Positions 12,390 to 21,108 of a DNA stretch of 64,000 nucleotides are shown one piece after another; position 1 is the stretch's first letter; every line of letters begins with the position of its first letter. Origin of the DNA: Lentibacillus sp. JNUCC-1 (GTDB lineage Bacteria; Bacillota; Bacilli; Bacillales; Amphibacillaceae). The notes under the pieces were generated by a model, which was not told where the DNA came from, made no database searches, and was given only the letters and a program-made list of their open reading frames with translations. Made by a program: the position numbers and the translations under genes. Location of the stretch: the NCBI RefSeq assembly GCF_009741735.1, contig NZ_WHOH01000001.1, positions 1,798,001 through 1,862,000 of the forward strand, read 5' to 3'.

Positions 12390-13301
12390 ATGCAATTGGC
12401 ACAAGGTGAATTGGTGACACGGATTTCTTATGGTCATGACCTGTTGTTCAGAGTTGCTTCCATTCAAAATCAGAATGCGATTCTTCATGGTGAAGAGCTG
12501 CGACTGGAAGCAGATGCACCACTGGATGATTTAAAAAAAGCTGATCAGAAGGAAGTGCGGGAGATTCGGGAAACAAGCCGCAAACATGAAATGTATTCAT
12601 ACAGATTGTTCAGGCAGGATTATCAGCTGTTAAAAGAAAAACGTGAGTATGAATCCACGCAAGGCTATAACAAGGATATATCGTTTTTTCAGCTGCCAGC
12701 ACAAGTACTCCATATAGACGGAGATCCAGTTTATTTGCGTAAATGCGTCCAGCTTTATCAGCAGCTTGGTCTGCACGTCCACGGGGTCCACGTTCACGAA
12801 AAGGAAATGTCCCAGCAAGTATCGTCTTTAATTGAGAAAATCCGACCTGATATTCTTGTCATTACCGGCCATGACTCTTATTCCAGAAATAAAGGCAAGC
12901 GGAATGACTTGCGTGCTTACCGGCATTCTTACGAGTTCGTTGAAACGGTTCGCAAAGCTCGAGAGACCGTATCGCAGCTGGATGAACTCGTCATTTTTGC
13001 AGGTGCATGCCAATCCCACTTCGAAAAACTTATCCGGGCAGGTGCTAATTTTGCCAGCTCTCCCACAAGAATCAACATTCATGCGCTGGATCCGGTATAC
13101 ATCGCTGCCAGAATTGCCTACACCTCTTTCATGGAGAAGGTTGACGTCTGGGATGTACTCCGCAATACACTGACAGGCGAAAAAGGGGTCGGTGGCATTG
13201 AAACAAAAGGGTTTTTGCGAACTGGCATACCGCATATTCAAGAAGGCGATGATGAAAAAGATACCACCGAAGAAGACGACGAACAACAGCATTCTTCTTA
13301 A
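12390..13301 (+). CDS. yabG: Sporulation-specific protease YabG
   Basis: A 303-residue member of peptidase family U57. In B. subtilis YabG is made in the mother cell under sigma-K and trims coat proteins such as SafA and SpoIVA. Likely active-site sequences are GHDSYSRNKG mid-protein and GACQSHFEKLIRAGANFASSP. The C-terminus ends in an acidic tail (EGDDEKDTTEEDDEQ). GGTGAGGTG precedes the ATG. CATAGGCTG at 12334 with AC 17 bp upstream is a loose match to a sigma-K promoter, which I list only as a possibility. Confidence 0.92.
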   Translation: MQLAQGELVTRISYGHDLLFRVASIQNQNAILHGEELRLEADAPLDDLKKADQKEVREIRETSRKHEMYSYRLFRQDYQLLKEKREYESTQGYNKDISFFQLPAQVLHIDGDPVYLRKCVQLYQQLGLHVHGVHVHEKEMSQQVSSLIEKIRPDILVITGHDSYSRNKGKRNDLRAYRHSYEFVETVRKARETVSQLDELVIFAGACQSHFEKLIRAGANFASSPTRINIHALDPVYIAARIAYTSFMEKVDVWDVLRNTLTGEKGVGGIETKGFLRTGIPHIQEGDDEKDTTEEDDEQQHSS

Positions 13302-13402
13302 AGCGTTGGCAATATTTTTTCCACTATCACAAAAAATAACAATAGGGATACATATTTTGTTAACATTTAGCAATAATATTAATGACAAATCGTGTATCTC
13401 TA

Positions 13403-13432
13403 TTGACACAGTTTGTAATGTGTTGTTATAAT
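13403..13432 (+). promoter_or_regulatory. Upstream promoter of veg
   Basis: TTGACA (13403-13408), 18 bp, TATAAT (13427-13432): a consensus sigma-A promoter placed 13 bp ahead of a second one. Confidence 0.75.
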
Positions 13433-13444
13433 TAAATATTTTAT

Positions 13445-13473
13445 TTGACTACGATGCCAAAATGTGGTATAGT
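13445..13473 (+). promoter_or_regulatory. Downstream promoter of veg
   Basis: TTGACT (13445-13450), 17 bp, TATAGT (13468-13473), 22 bp ahead of the GTG start. The B. subtilis veg promoter is also very strong. Confidence 0.8.
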
Positions 13474-13495
13474 CAATACAGTGAGGTGGAGTATA

Positions 13496-13762
13496 GTGGG
13501 AAAAACATTAATCGAAATTAAGCAGCATCTCGAAAGCCGTATTGGTGATCGCCTAACACTCAAAGCCAACGGAGGCAGGAGAAAGACGATAGAACGTACA
13601 GGCACACTTGCAGAGATGTACCCGTCCGTTTTTGTTGTTGAACTTGATCAGGATGAGAATGCATTCGAGCGTGTTTCTTACAGCTATGCAGACGTACTGA
13701 CAGAAAGCGTAGAACTTAGTTTTAGCAAAGATACATCAGAAGTCATCGCCATCGAACAGTAA
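13496..13762 (+). CDS. veg: Veg protein, biofilm-associated
   Basis: An 88-residue small protein. [18 protein letters not shown] and [33 protein letters not shown] stretches match B. subtilis Veg closely. In that species Veg stimulates biofilm formation by counteracting SinR. I chose GTG 13496 because GTGAGGTGG lies 6 nt before it and the product then begins VGKTLIEIK like the family. Two consensus promoters precede it and a strong terminator follows directly. Confidence 0.93.
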   Translation: MGKTLIEIKQHLESRIGDRLTLKANGGRRKTIERTGTLAEMYPSVFVVELDQDENAFERVSYSYADVLTESVELSFSKDTSEVIAIEQ

Positions 13763-13789
13763 ACCCTCGCGTTTACTGTTTGTTTTTTT
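13755..13789 (+). terminator. Terminator after veg
   Basis: AACAGTAAAC and GTTTACTGTT form a 10-bp stem that includes the veg stop codon, followed by TGTTTTTTT. Confidence 0.85.
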
Positions 13790-13866
13790 ATAAAGTAAAT
13801 AAGCTGGCCTTAGAGGTAAACAAATAGTGATGTATCATATATTAAGTATAATTGGGGGAAGTGCAT

Positions 13867-14217
13867 ATGGCAGAACAGTCGGTACATAATATGTGGCAAA
13901 CGATTGAAGAGAAACTGAAAAACAACCCTGCACCGCATCAGAATATGCAGGGTGTATATGAAGTTCAGCTTAAAGATGAAACAGACGGTGTTTACCAACT
14001 CGAATTTGACCATGGGGAAATCACAGTTTATACAACAAAAGAAAAAGAACCGTTGTGCATTCTTAAAATGAAAACCGCCCATTTTAATGCGTTTCTAAAA
14101 GGTGAGTTAAACAGTACAACCGCTTTTATGACGGGCAAGCTGAAAATTGATGGTCAGATTGGACAGGCTTTAAAGCTTGACCAGCTCCTTAAGCAATACG
14201 ATTTCAGCGACATATAA
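13867..14217 (+). CDS. SCP2 sterol-binding domain protein
   Basis: A 116-residue soluble protein. The pattern of alternating beta strands (GVYQLEFDHGEITVYT, LCILKMKTAHFNAFLKGELNSTTAFMTGKLKIDG) and the C-terminal LKLDQLLKQYD match the SCP-2 lipid-transfer fold. The typical FMTGKLKIDG stretch precedes the last helix. The fold binds lipids or acyl chains; the ligand here is unknown. ATG 13867 follows TTGGGGGAAGTGCAT. B. subtilis has no gene at this position (veg is followed by sspF), so it is an insertion relative to that order. Confidence 0.75.
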   Translation: MAEQSVHNMWQTIEEKLKNNPAPHQNMQGVYEVQLKDETDGVYQLEFDHGEITVYTTKEKEPLCILKMKTAHFNAFLKGELNSTTAFMTGKLKIDGQIGQALKLDQLLKQYDFSDI

Positions 14218-14307
14218 GCTTTGGCTGGATATGCCAGGTGTGATTTCTGCAATCCTGCACAAACTATGTGTGTCGCCAGGAAACTCAGGTGAAAGGGGTT
14301 GTCTGAC

Positions 14308-14481
14308 GTGGCGAGACGCGGCGGAATCATGTCACAACAGATGAAAGAAGAAATAGCCAGGGAATTGGGTTTTTACGACACGGTTAAACGGGAAGGTTGG
14401 GGTGGCATCAGAGCAAAGGATGCCGGAAACATGGTGAAAAGAGCCATCGAAATAGCAGAAGAGCAAATGAACAGACCCTGA
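14308..14481 (+). CDS. sspF: Small acid-soluble spore protein, alpha/beta-type SspF
   Basis: A 57-residue DNA-binding spore protein. [20 protein letters not shown] and the [26 protein letters not shown] C-terminal part are the two helix signatures of SspF. I chose GTG 14308 because GAAAGGGG is 9 nt before it and the product then begins ARRGGIMS like the family. GTGTG (14238) and CAAACTA (14260), 17 bp apart, are a near match to a sigma-G promoter, as expected for an ssp gene, but the -35 is weak. Confidence 0.88.
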   Translation: MARRGGIMSQQMKEEIARELGFYDTVKREGWGGIRAKDAGNMVKRAIEIAEEQMNRP

Positions 14482-14500
14482 ATAATTCAGGGTCTGTTTT
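14470..14500 (+). terminator. Terminator after sspF
   Basis: AACAGACCCTGAA and TTCAGGGTCTGTT form a 13-bp stem over the stop codon, followed by TTTT. Confidence 0.85.
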
Positions 14501-14611
14501 CATTTATACCCAATTGTTGTGTTATTTTGGGCAGCAATTGATTTTCTGCTACATCAAACATGTGAATTATGATACAATCTTACATATAATCTTGCGAATG
14601 GGTGAGGAGCG

Positions 14612-15466
14612 ATGGTCCTTTTCGAAAAAGCACCGGCAAAGATTAATTTGTCATTGGATATATTGAATAAACGTTCGGACGGCTATCATAATGTTGAAAT
14701 GGTCATGACCACCATTGACCTCGCTGATCGGATCTCTCTTTATCCTGTTCAGGACACAGGCATAACGGTCATGGCTGACAATCAATATGTCCCCAATGAT
14801 GAACGCAATCTTGCTTATAAAGCAGCCGAATTATTTAAAAAAACATACCGCATTTCCCAGGGCATTCACATTCACATTGAAAAAAACATCCCCGTGTCTG
14901 CTGGGCTTGGCGGTGGCAGCAGTGATGCAGCAGCTGTTTTACGCGGGTTAAGACGGCTGTGGAATCTTGAGACTGTTACAACGAATGACCTAGCCGATTT
15001 GGGAGCTGAAATTGGTTCAGATGTGCCGTTTTGTGTTTATGGGCACACCGCACTCGCTACAGGAAAGGGAGAAACGATTACATCATTACCAGCGCCCCCG
15101 CCTTGCTGGGTCGTACTGGCAAGGCCCGACATTGGGGTGTCTACACGCAATGTTTTTCCTCAATTGAATGTAGCACAATTACCGCCTCCATACACCGCCG
15201 GCGTTATGGATGCATTGAAAGCAAATAATTTGGACGCGTTATGCGCACATATCGGCAATCACCTGGAATCCGTCACATTAAAGATGTATCCTCAGGTCCA
15301 GCATATTAAAAGTAAAATGCAGCAGTATAACATGCCAGGTGTATTGATGAGTGGCAGCGGGCCTACCCTTTATGGACTGACCCCCTATTACAGCAAAGCG
15401 AGACGTGCGTATAACGGTTTGAGCGGTTTTTGCCACGATGTTAAATTGGTGCGAATAATGGGATGA
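14612..15466 (+). CDS. ispE: 4-diphosphocytidyl-2-C-methyl-D-erythritol kinase
   Basis: A 284-residue GHMP kinase of the MEP isoprenoid pathway. It phosphorylates CDP-methylerythritol. KAPAKINLSLDIL (residues 5-17) holds the substrate-binding Lys and Asn, PVSAGLGGGSSDAAAVL is the ATP-binding glycine loop, and MSGSGPTLYGL is the C-terminal GHMP motif. Start ATG 14612 follows GTGAGGAGC. The gene lies 64 bp before purR with no terminator between, and putative PurR boxes fill that gap. Confidence 0.93.
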   Translation: MVLFEKAPAKINLSLDILNKRSDGYHNVEMVMTTIDLADRISLYPVQDTGITVMADNQYVPNDERNLAYKAAELFKKTYRISQGIHIHIEKNIPVSAGLGGGSSDAAAVLRGLRRLWNLETVTTNDLADLGAEIGSDVPFCVYGHTALATGKGETITSLPAPPPCWVVLARPDIGVSTRNVFPQLNVAQLPPPYTAGVMDALKANNLDALCAHIGNHLESVTLKMYPQVQHIKSKMQQYNMPGVLMSGSGPTLYGLTPYYSKARRAYNGLSGFCHDVKLVRIMG

Positions 15467-15475
15467 GTATTGCCT

Positions 15476-15519
15476 GAACCCGAACATTAATGATATATTA
15501 GATCTAAACATTCGGTTCT
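15476..15519 (+). promoter_or_regulatory. Possible pair of PurBoxes ahead of purR
   Basis: CCGAACATT (15480-15488) matches the PurBox core CCGAACWWT. ATTCGG (15510-15515) is the inverted core with one mismatch. The two 13-bp boxes face each other across 18 bp, 12 bp before purR. Flanking positions match less well. In B. subtilis PurR represses its own gene through such boxes. Confidence 0.5.
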
Positions 15520-15530
15520 GAGGTGTAAGT

Positions 15531-16352
15531 ATGAGAAGAAGCCAACGTTTGGTCGTGTTAACACAGTTTTTTTTAGAAAATCCCTATACTCATATCCAGC
15601 TTTCGTCTTTTGTGTCCAGAATGGAAGCATCAAAGACATCCATCAGTGAAGATTTGGGTATACTCAATGACGTATTTACAGCTGAAGGCACAGGATATCT
15701 GGATATAACTGCAGGAGCGCAAGGCGGTGTTAAGTATATCCCTTCCATGTCTCATGACAACATTCATGATTTTATCGGCGGGCTGTGCAAACAGCTGGAA
15801 GACCCTTCACGCCTTTTAACTGGCGGATATTTATATATGAGTGATATTCTTGGCTACCCTCATACTGTCCAGCAAATTGGACGTACGTTTGCTTCAGAGT
15901 TTGCAGATCGTGATATCGACCTCGTCATGACTGTTGCCACTAAGGGCATACCACTGGCATACGCTGTGGGCCAATATCTCGGGGTTCCAGTTGTGATTGC
16001 CCGCCGTGACCCGATCGTCACAGAAGGATCCTCTGTCAGCATCAATTACATTTCAGGGGCGACCCGAAAGATTCAGACGATGGTACTGCCGAAAAGGAGC
16101 CTGACAATTGGCTCAAATGTATGTATCGTCGATGACTTTATGAAAGCAGGAGGTACCATAACCGGTATGATTAATCTGCTGAAAGAATTTGATGCGAATC
16201 CTTCCGCTATAGGTGTTCTGGCTGAAGCCGATGATGAAGAAGATGAACGCATTGTAGAAGATTACACATCTTTAATTAAAATCATGGATGTTGATGACAG
16301 ACAGGGTAGGATTTCTGTCCAGCCTGGTAACATTATCCAACAGAATAAATAA
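15531..16352 (+). CDS. purR: Pur operon repressor
   Basis: A 273-residue regulator with an N-terminal winged helix (residues 1-75) and a C-terminal phosphoribosyltransferase-fold domain. The PRPP-binding loop VCIVDDFMKAGGT is intact. PurR represses purine synthesis genes; PRPP relieves repression and (p)ppGpp strengthens it. Length equals that of orthologues within a few residues. It ends in a strong terminator and is followed directly by spoVG; the yabJ (ridA) gene found between them in B. subtilis is absent. Confidence 0.94.
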   Translation: MRRSQRLVVLTQFFLENPYTHIQLSSFVSRMEASKTSISEDLGILNDVFTAEGTGYLDITAGAQGGVKYIPSMSHDNIHDFIGGLCKQLEDPSRLLTGGYLYMSDILGYPHTVQQIGRTFASEFADRDIDLVMTVATKGIPLAYAVGQYLGVPVVIARRDPIVTEGSSVSINYISGATRKIQTMVLPKRSLTIGSNVCIVDDFMKAGGTITGMINLLKEFDANPSAIGVLAEADDEEDERIVEDYTSLIKIMDVDDRQGRISVQPGNIIQQNK

Positions 16353-16357
16353 TGCCT

Positions 16358-16398
16358 AAACCTTCTTTATTAGTCGCATATAAAGAAGGTTTTTTTTA
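16358..16398 (+). terminator. Terminator after purR
   Basis: AACCTTCTTTAT and ATAAAGAAGGTT form a 12-bp stem followed by T6. Confidence 0.88.
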
Positions 16399-16444
16399 CA
16401 TAGTGGTATTTTTCTAAAAAAAATATTATTTTTTTGATTTAAAA

Positions 16445-16473
16445 AGAGGAATTTATGTGATTATGTAGAATAT
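16445..16473 (+). promoter_or_regulatory. Sigma-H promoter of spoVG
   Basis: AGAGGAATT (16445-16453) and GTAGAATAT (16465-16473) fit the sigma-H consensus RnAGGAwWW-N11-RnnGAATww at every specified base, with an 11-bp spacer. A very AT-rich tract lies upstream, as at B. subtilis spoVG, where AbrB binds. Confidence 0.82.
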
Positions 16474-16513
16474 AGTAAATAGGTTCATATAAATTAAAGG
16501 GGTGGATCATCTT

Positions 16514-16810
16514 ATGGAAGTTACTGACGTTAGACTGCGCCGCGTGAATACAGACGGAAGAATGCGTGCGATTGCTTCGATTACATTGGATGACGAGTTT
16601 GTTGTTCACGATATTCGAGTCATCGATGGTAATAATGGCCTATTTGTGGCTATGCCATCAAAGCGCACACCCGATGGAGAGTTCAGGGATATCGCACATC
16701 CAATTAATTCGGGAACTCGCGGAAAGATCCAGGATGCTGTTCTGGCTGAATACAATCGCGCAGGTGAAATGAAAGAAGAGGAAACTTACGAAGAAGCTGG
16801 CGTTTCATAA
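16514..16810 (+). CDS. spoVG: Septation regulator SpoVG
   Basis: A 98-residue nucleic-acid-binding protein almost identical in pattern to B. subtilis Spo[13 protein letters not shown] at the start, [22 protein letters not shown] in the middle, acidic C-terminus. It affects asymmetric septation and binds DNA or RNA in several Firmicutes. I chose ATG 16514, 11 nt after AAAGGGGTGG; the GTG at 16502 lies inside the ribosome binding site. A sigma-H promoter and a terminator bracket it as a single-gene unit. Confidence 0.95.
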   Translation: MEVTDVRLRRVNTDGRMRAIASITLDDEFVVHDIRVIDGNNGLFVAMPSKRTPDGEFRDIAHPINSGTRGKIQDAVLAEYNRAGEMKEEETYEEAGVS

Positions 16811-16821
16811 TAGGTATAAAG

Positions 16822-16857
16822 AGAAGTCTTATCCAACCAGGATAAGACTTCTTTTTT
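16822..16857 (+). terminator. Terminator after spoVG
   Basis: AGAAGTCTTATCC and GGATAAGACTTCT form a perfect 13-bp stem with a 5-nt loop and a T-run. Confidence 0.9.
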
Positions 16858-16967
16858 GCATTTTACATTCAGCTTCAGGATCTGCTCCCGTTTTTGTTTC
16901 TTTATTGTTGAAATGGCGTGCTATTTAAGATATTATTTTAATGGACAAATTGAATGGAGGTTACTTC

Positions 16968-18347
16968 ATGACACAACGCTACGCAGTGATACTTGCAGCA
17001 GGTCAGGGAACACGAATGAAGTCAAAACTCTATAAAGTGCTGCACCCTGTAATGGGAAAACCAATGGTTCAGCATGTCATTGATCAGTTAACACCAGCAA
17101 AACTTGACTCAATCATAACGGTTGTAGGGTTCGGGGCGGAATCTGTTTCAGAACAAATAGGCAATCAAAGTGCTTATGTGGTGCAAAAGGAACAGCTTGG
17201 AACAGCCCATGCTGTACAGCAGGCAGAAGACATATTAAAAGATAAACAGGGAACAACGCTCGTTGTGTGCGGGGATACCCCTCTTATTACACATGATACA
17301 TATCAAGCTCTCATCGAGTTTCATGAGCGAAACGAAGCAAAAGCAACCGTGCTGACCACCAACGTATCTGAGCCAACAGGTTATGGACGGATTGTCAGAG
17401 ATGCAGATGGGCATGTAGAACGAATTGTTGAGCATAAAGATGCAAGCAATGAAGAGCGGCTGCTGACAGAAATCAACACGGGCACCTATTGCTTTGATAA
17501 CGCTGCATTATGGAAAGCAATCCAGGATGTATCCAATGACAACGCTCAAGGCGAGTATTATTTGCCGGATGTGGTGGAGATCTTAAAGGACAAGGGTGAG
17601 AAGATCGGTGCTTATATGACTCCGGACCCCGACGAAACGCTGGGTGTGAACGACCGTGCAGCTCTCGCTGAAGCGGAAAAAGTCATGAAAAAACGCCTTA
17701 ACCATATGCATATGAAAAATGGTGTCGCCATTATTGACCCAGATCACACGTACATTGAACCGGATGTTGTGATTGAGGCAGACGCCGTCATCCAGCCAGG
17801 GACCATTATACGCGGCAAATCTGTAATTCATGCTGATGCCCAAATCGGTCCACATACGGAGATTATTGATTGTGAGATCGATGAGGGAGCGGTTGTGACA
17901 CACAGCGTTGCTAAAAACAGCCGGATCGGCAAGCGGGTTCAAATTGGACCTTATGCACATATTCGTCCAGAGGCGGATATTGCCAATGATGCTAAAATCG
18001 GCAATTTTGTCGAGGTTAAAAAAGCAACGATCGGTGAAAAAAGCAAAGTATCTCATTTAAGTTATATCGGTGATGCTCATGTGGGAAGCCAGGTGAATAT
18101 CGGATGTGGTACAATAACAGTGAACTATGATGGTAAGAACAAGTTTTTGACAACCATTGAAGACGATGCTTTCATAGGATGCAATTCCAATTTGATTGCA
18201 CCTGTGACCATTGGCAAAGGATCGTATGTAGCAGCTGGTTCCACAATCAATAAACATGTTCCGGAAGACTCACTTGCGATTGCACGAGAGAAGCAGACGA
18301 ACAAAGAAGGCTACGCAGCAAAGATTAAAAACAGACAAAAAGATTAA
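16968..18347 (+). CDS. glmU: Bifunctional UDP-GlcNAc pyrophosphorylase / glucosamine-1-phosphate acetyltransferase
   Basis: A 459-residue enzyme making UDP-N-acetylglucosamine for peptidoglycan and wall polymers. The N-terminal uridylyltransferase domain has [11 protein letters not shown] (nucleotide binding) and CGDTPLIT. From about residue 250 the sequence becomes hexapeptide repeats of a left-handed beta-helix ([16 protein letters not shown] and so on), the acetyltransferase domain. ATG 16968 follows GGAGG by 7 nt; the ATG at 16941 is upstream of that site. prs follows after 15 bp. Confidence 0.95.
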   Translation: MTQRYAVILAAGQGTRMKSKLYKVLHPVMGKPMVQHVIDQLTPAKLDSIITVVGFGAESVSEQIGNQSAYVVQKEQLGTAHAVQQAEDILKDKQGTTLVVCGDTPLITHDTYQALIEFHERNEAKATVLTTNVSEPTGYGRIVRDADGHVERIVEHKDASNEERLLTEINTGTYCFDNAALWKAIQDVSNDNAQGEYYLPDVVEILKDKGEKIGAYMTPDPDETLGVNDRAALAEAEKVMKKRLNHMHMKNGVAIIDPDHTYIEPDVVIEADAVIQPGTIIRGKSVIHADAQIGPHTEIIDCEIDEGAVVTHSVAKNSRIGKRVQIGPYAHIRPEADIANDAKIGNFVEVKKATIGEKSKVSHLSYIGDAHVGSQVNIGCGTITVNYDGKNKFLTTIEDDAFIGCNSNLIAPVTIGKGSYVAAGSTINKHVPEDSLAIAREKQTNKEGYAAKIKNRQKD

Positions 18348-18362
18348 TGGAGGGTAATTATC

Positions 18363-19316
18363 ATGGCATCCAGCTACAAGGATTCATCGTTAAAAGTATT
18401 TACGTTGAATTCCAACCGCGAACTGGCAGAAGAAATTGCAAATCACATTGGTACCACTTTAGGCAAATGTACGGTGTCCACATTCAGCGACGGTGAAATC
18501 CAGATTAACATCGAAGAAAGTGTTCGCGGCAATGATGTATATGTTGTTCAGTCAACATGCCCGCCGGTAAACCAGCACATTATGGAACTGCTGATTATGA
18601 TTGACGCACTTAAGCGCGCGTCTGCACGTTCCATTAACATTGTCATGCCTTATTACGGCTATGCAAGACAAGACCGTAAAGCGCGTTCAAGAGAGCCTAT
18701 TGCAGCGAAACTCATGGCAGATCTTCTGCAAACAGCTGGCGCCGACCGTGTCATCATGCTTGATTTGCATGCACCACAGATTCAAGGCTTTTTCGATGTG
18801 CCAATCGATCATTTGCAAGGTGTACCGATTCTGGCCAGCCATTTTGAAAAGATGGACCTGGAAGAAGTCGTTGTCGTATCCCCCGATCACGGCGGTGTGA
18901 CCCGGGCGCGGAAAATGGCCGACAGACTGGGAGCCCCTATCGGCATTATTGATAAAAGACGGCCTGCACCGAATGTGGCGGAAGTCATGAATATAGTCGG
19001 TAATATTGAAGGCCGAACAGCTATTTTGATTGATGATATTATTGACACAGCTGGCACGATTACCCTTGCCGCAAACGCATTAATAGAAAATGGCGCTAAA
19101 GAAGTGTATGCTTGTTGTACACACCCGGTTTTATCCGGTCCAGCTATTGAGCGGATTGAGAATTCCCAGATCAAAGAGCTGATTGTCACGAATTCGATCC
19201 CGCTTCCTGATGAGAAAAATATCGGTAAAATCACCCAACTTTCGGTTGCTTCACTAATTGGTGAGGCCATCATACGAGTCCATGAACTGAAATCTGTCAG
19301 CAAGCTGTTTGATTAA
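18363..19316 (+). CDS. prs: Ribose-phosphate pyrophosphokinase
   Basis: A 317-residue PRPP synthase that transfers pyrophosphate from ATP to ribose 5-phosphate. [16 protein letters not shown], the [11 protein letters not shown] segment, [13 protein letters not shown] and the PRPP-binding loop [13 protein letters not shown] are all intact. Length is standard. ATG 18363 follows GGAGGGTAATTATC. It forms the conserved glmU-prs-ctc cluster and supplies PRPP to purR-controlled purine synthesis and to hpt. Confidence 0.96.
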   Translation: MASSYKDSSLKVFTLNSNRELAEEIANHIGTTLGKCTVSTFSDGEIQINIEESVRGNDVYVVQSTCPPVNQHIMELLIMIDALKRASARSINIVMPYYGYARQDRKARSREPIAAKLMADLLQTAGADRVIMLDLHAPQIQGFFDVPIDHLQGVPILASHFEKMDLEEVVVVSPDHGGVTRARKMADRLGAPIGIIDKRRPAPNVAEVMNIVGNIEGRTAILIDDIIDTAGTITLAANALIENGAKEVYACCTHPVLSGPAIERIENSQIKELIVTNSIPLPDEKNIGKITQLSVASLIGEAIIRVHELKSVSKLFD

Positions 19317-19371
19317 CAAGAATTCAGGTTATGGTATACTACTAAAAACGATTACTACGGAGGTAAATAAG

Positions 19372-20007
19372 ATGACAGTTACATTAAAAGCAAGTCAAAG
19401 ACACGATCATACAAAATCTGAAACAAAACAAATCAGAGAGAAAGGCCACGTGCCATCAGTTCTTTATGGCAAAGATAAAGAAGCCAAATCCATCTCTGTT
19501 GATAGCATTGAGCTGATTAAAACAGTCCGTGACGAAGGACGTAACGCCATTATTTCACTCGATGTGGATAACGGTGAAACAGTAGACGTTATGCTGCATG
19601 AATATCAGATTGATCCTATTCGCGATCAGTTAATCCATGCAGACTTCTACATCGTTGACATGAAATCTGAAATGGACGTTGAAGTTTCTATCCGTCTTGA
19701 AGGCGAACCAGAGGGTGCGAAAGAAGGCGGTGTTCTGCAGCAGCCAATGTACGTATTGCAGGTCCGCGCAAAACCAAGAGATATTCCAGAAGAAATTGTT
19801 GTTGACGTTTCAGAGCTTGGAATCGGTGATGTGGTTTCGGTTGCAGATCTTCCGACATCTGACAAATACGAGATTCTTGACGAAGAAGACACAACGATAG
19901 CAACAATCCTTCCGCCAACCACTGAAGAGGAGCTTGAAACAACAGCCGGTGACGAAACAGCTGAACCGGAACTGGTTGACGCTGACGAAGACAAAGAAGA
20001 GGAATAA
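19372..20007 (+). CDS. ctc: 50S ribosomal protein L25, general stress protein Ctc
   Basis: A 211-residue Ctc-type L25: an N-terminal 5S rRNA-binding L25 domain (1-90) and a C-terminal TL5 domain, ending in an acidic tail of about 35 residues rich in Glu and Asp. I chose ATG 19372, 9 nt after GGAGG; the listed upstream start lacks a ribosome binding site. GTTTGA-N14-GGTTAT upstream (from 19306) is a loose match to a sigma-B promoter, the known control of ctc in B. subtilis, but TATACT near 19337 may instead be a sigma-A -10. Confidence 0.92.
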   Translation: MTVTLKASQRHDHTKSETKQIREKGHVPSVLYGKDKEAKSISVDSIELIKTVRDEGRNAIISLDVDNGETVDVMLHEYQIDPIRDQLIHADFYIVDMKSEMDVEVSIRLEGEPEGAKEGGVLQQPMYVLQVRAKPRDIPEEIVVDVSELGIGDVVSVADLPTSDKYEILDEEDTTIATILPPTTEEELETTAGDETAEPELVDADEDKEEE

Positions 20008-20023
20008 TCATACAGCAAATCAG

Positions 20024-20056
20024 ACAACCCTCCTGATATTTCACAGGAGGGGTTGT
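20024..20056 (+). terminator. Hairpin after ctc
   Basis: ACAACCCTCCTG and CAGGAGGGGTTGT form a 12-bp stem with an 8-nt loop. The tail is TGTGTTTG rather than a clean T-run, so termination may be partial and pth may be read through. Confidence 0.55.
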
Positions 20057-20099
20057 TGTGTTTGCCCCGGTGAAACTGAAGTTAAAGGACGCAGATAAC

Positions 20100-20660
20100 A
20101 TGAAATGTATTGTAGGGCTGGGTAATCCCGGCAGAAAGTATAAAAAAACGCGCCATAATATTGGGTTTATGGCTGTAGATGAACTTCTGAAGCGCTATGG
20201 CTGGAAGCTGAATCAGGGCAAATTTGAAGGTAAGTATACAGTTGAGCATGTTTCGGGACAAAAGATTCTGCTGGTGCAGCCGCAAACGTTTATGAACCTG
20301 TCCGGTAAATCTGTAGGCCCCCTGGCTGATTATTATGGGATCGAACCCAAAGATATTGTGGCCGTTTACGATGATCTTGACTTACCAGCAGGCAAAATTC
20401 GTCTGAGACAGCAAGGCGGCCATGGCGGGCATAACGGCATCCGCTCACTAATTGATCATCTTGGGACAAAGTCTTTTAACCGCATACGAATTGGGATCGG
20501 CCGTCCTGAGGATCGTACGCCAGTGGTTGATTATGTGCTCAATCCATTTGCCAAACATGAGAAAGAATCTGTTGAAGCAAGTATTCATAAAGCTGCAGAT
20601 GCGATTGAGAGTTGGATGGAGAAGCCTTTTGTTGAGGTTATGAATGAATTTAACGGCTAA
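20100..20660 (+). CDS. pth: Peptidyl-tRNA hydrolase
   Basis: A 186-residue esterase (B. subtilis SpoVC) that recycles peptidyl-tRNA. MKCIVGLGNPGRKYKKTRHNIGF contains the conserved Asn and catalytic His region, YDDLDLPAGKIRLRQQGG supplies the catalytic Asp, and GGHGGHNGIRSL follows. The ATG at 20100 matches the family N-terminus. A GTG at 20058 with GGAGGGG in front would add 14 residues, but that ribosome binding site is the right arm of the ctc hairpin. Confidence 0.94.
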   Translation: MKCIVGLGNPGRKYKKTRHNIGFMAVDELLKRYGWKLNQGKFEGKYTVEHVSGQKILLVQPQTFMNLSGKSVGPLADYYGIEPKDIVAVYDDLDLPAGKIRLRQQGGHGGHNGIRSLIDHLGTKSFNRIRIGIGRPEDRTPVVDYVLNPFAKHEKESVEASIHKAADAIESWMEKPFVEVMNEFNG

Positions 20661-20724
20661 GTGATGCATATACCTGAAAAAAGGGTATGTAAGTGATAAG
20701 GTTATGCCAATGTATGTGATGGTG

Positions 20725-20753
20725 GTATAAATTGGTGTTGTTCGGACAAACTT
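20725..20753 (+). promoter_or_regulatory. Possible sigma-F promoter of fin
   Basis: GTATA (20725-20729) and GGACAAACTT (20744-20753) are 14 bp apart. The -10 fits GGnnAnAhTR at nine of ten positions, with the same geometry as the sigma-G promoter of spoVT. B. subtilis fin is under sigma-F. Confidence 0.45.
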
Positions 20754-20788
20754 TGAAAGACCCCGATTTTTTTCGAGGAGGTTTGTCT

Positions 20789-21022
20789 ATGATGATCATA
20801 TATTTATGCAACCATTGCGGACAGGAAATTGGCAGACTTGAGAACAGCACGGTTCCGGATGCATCAATGCTTGGCTGGGATGGATTGTCTCAAGAAGATA
20901 AGCAGCAAATGATTCAATACCAGGATAATGGGGATGTTCATGTTCACGCCATCTGTGAGAGTTGTGAGGAATCCCTGGGCCGCCATCCGGGCTACCATGA
21001 ACTGGATCATTTTATACAATAA
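20789..21022 (+). CDS. fin: Anti-sigma-F factor Fin (YabK)
   Basis: A 77-residue protein (76 if the second ATG is used). Fin antagonises sigma-F, probably by binding RNA polymerase, and so helps the switch from sigma-F to sigma-G in the forespore. CNHCG near the N-terminus and CESCEES near residue 55 are paired CxxC motifs that suggest zinc binding. NGDVHVHAICE and the C-terminal HPGYHELDHFIQ match B. subtilis Fin. Two adjacent ATGs (20789, 20792) follow GAGGAGG; I cannot separate them. The track start at 20732 lies in the promoter region. Confidence 0.9.
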   Translation: MMIIYLCNHCGQEIGRLENSTVPDASMLGWDGLSQEDKQQMIQYQDNGDVHVHAICESCEESLGRHPGYHELDHFIQ

Positions 21023-21033
21023 CATATAAGCTT

Positions 21034-21077
21034 AAAATGCTTTGGCAGCTGCCCAAGGCGTTTTTGCTTTTATTTTT
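21034..21077 (+). terminator. Terminator after fin
   Basis: AAAATGCTTTGG and CCAAGGCGTTTT pair with two G-U pairs around CAGCTGC, followed by T-rich sequence. Confidence 0.7.
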
Positions 21078-21108
21078 TGGGATGTTTGAATAACTCGGGG
21101 GTAAGAAG

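Noticed and set aside
13192..13431. 79-codon frame over the end of yabG and the veg promoter region
   Set aside because: It overlaps yabG out of frame and covers a promoter; no homology or ribosome binding site.
20058..20099. Longer pth starting at GTG 20058
   Set aside because: The apparent ribosome binding site is the right arm of the ctc hairpin and the extra residues do not match the family.
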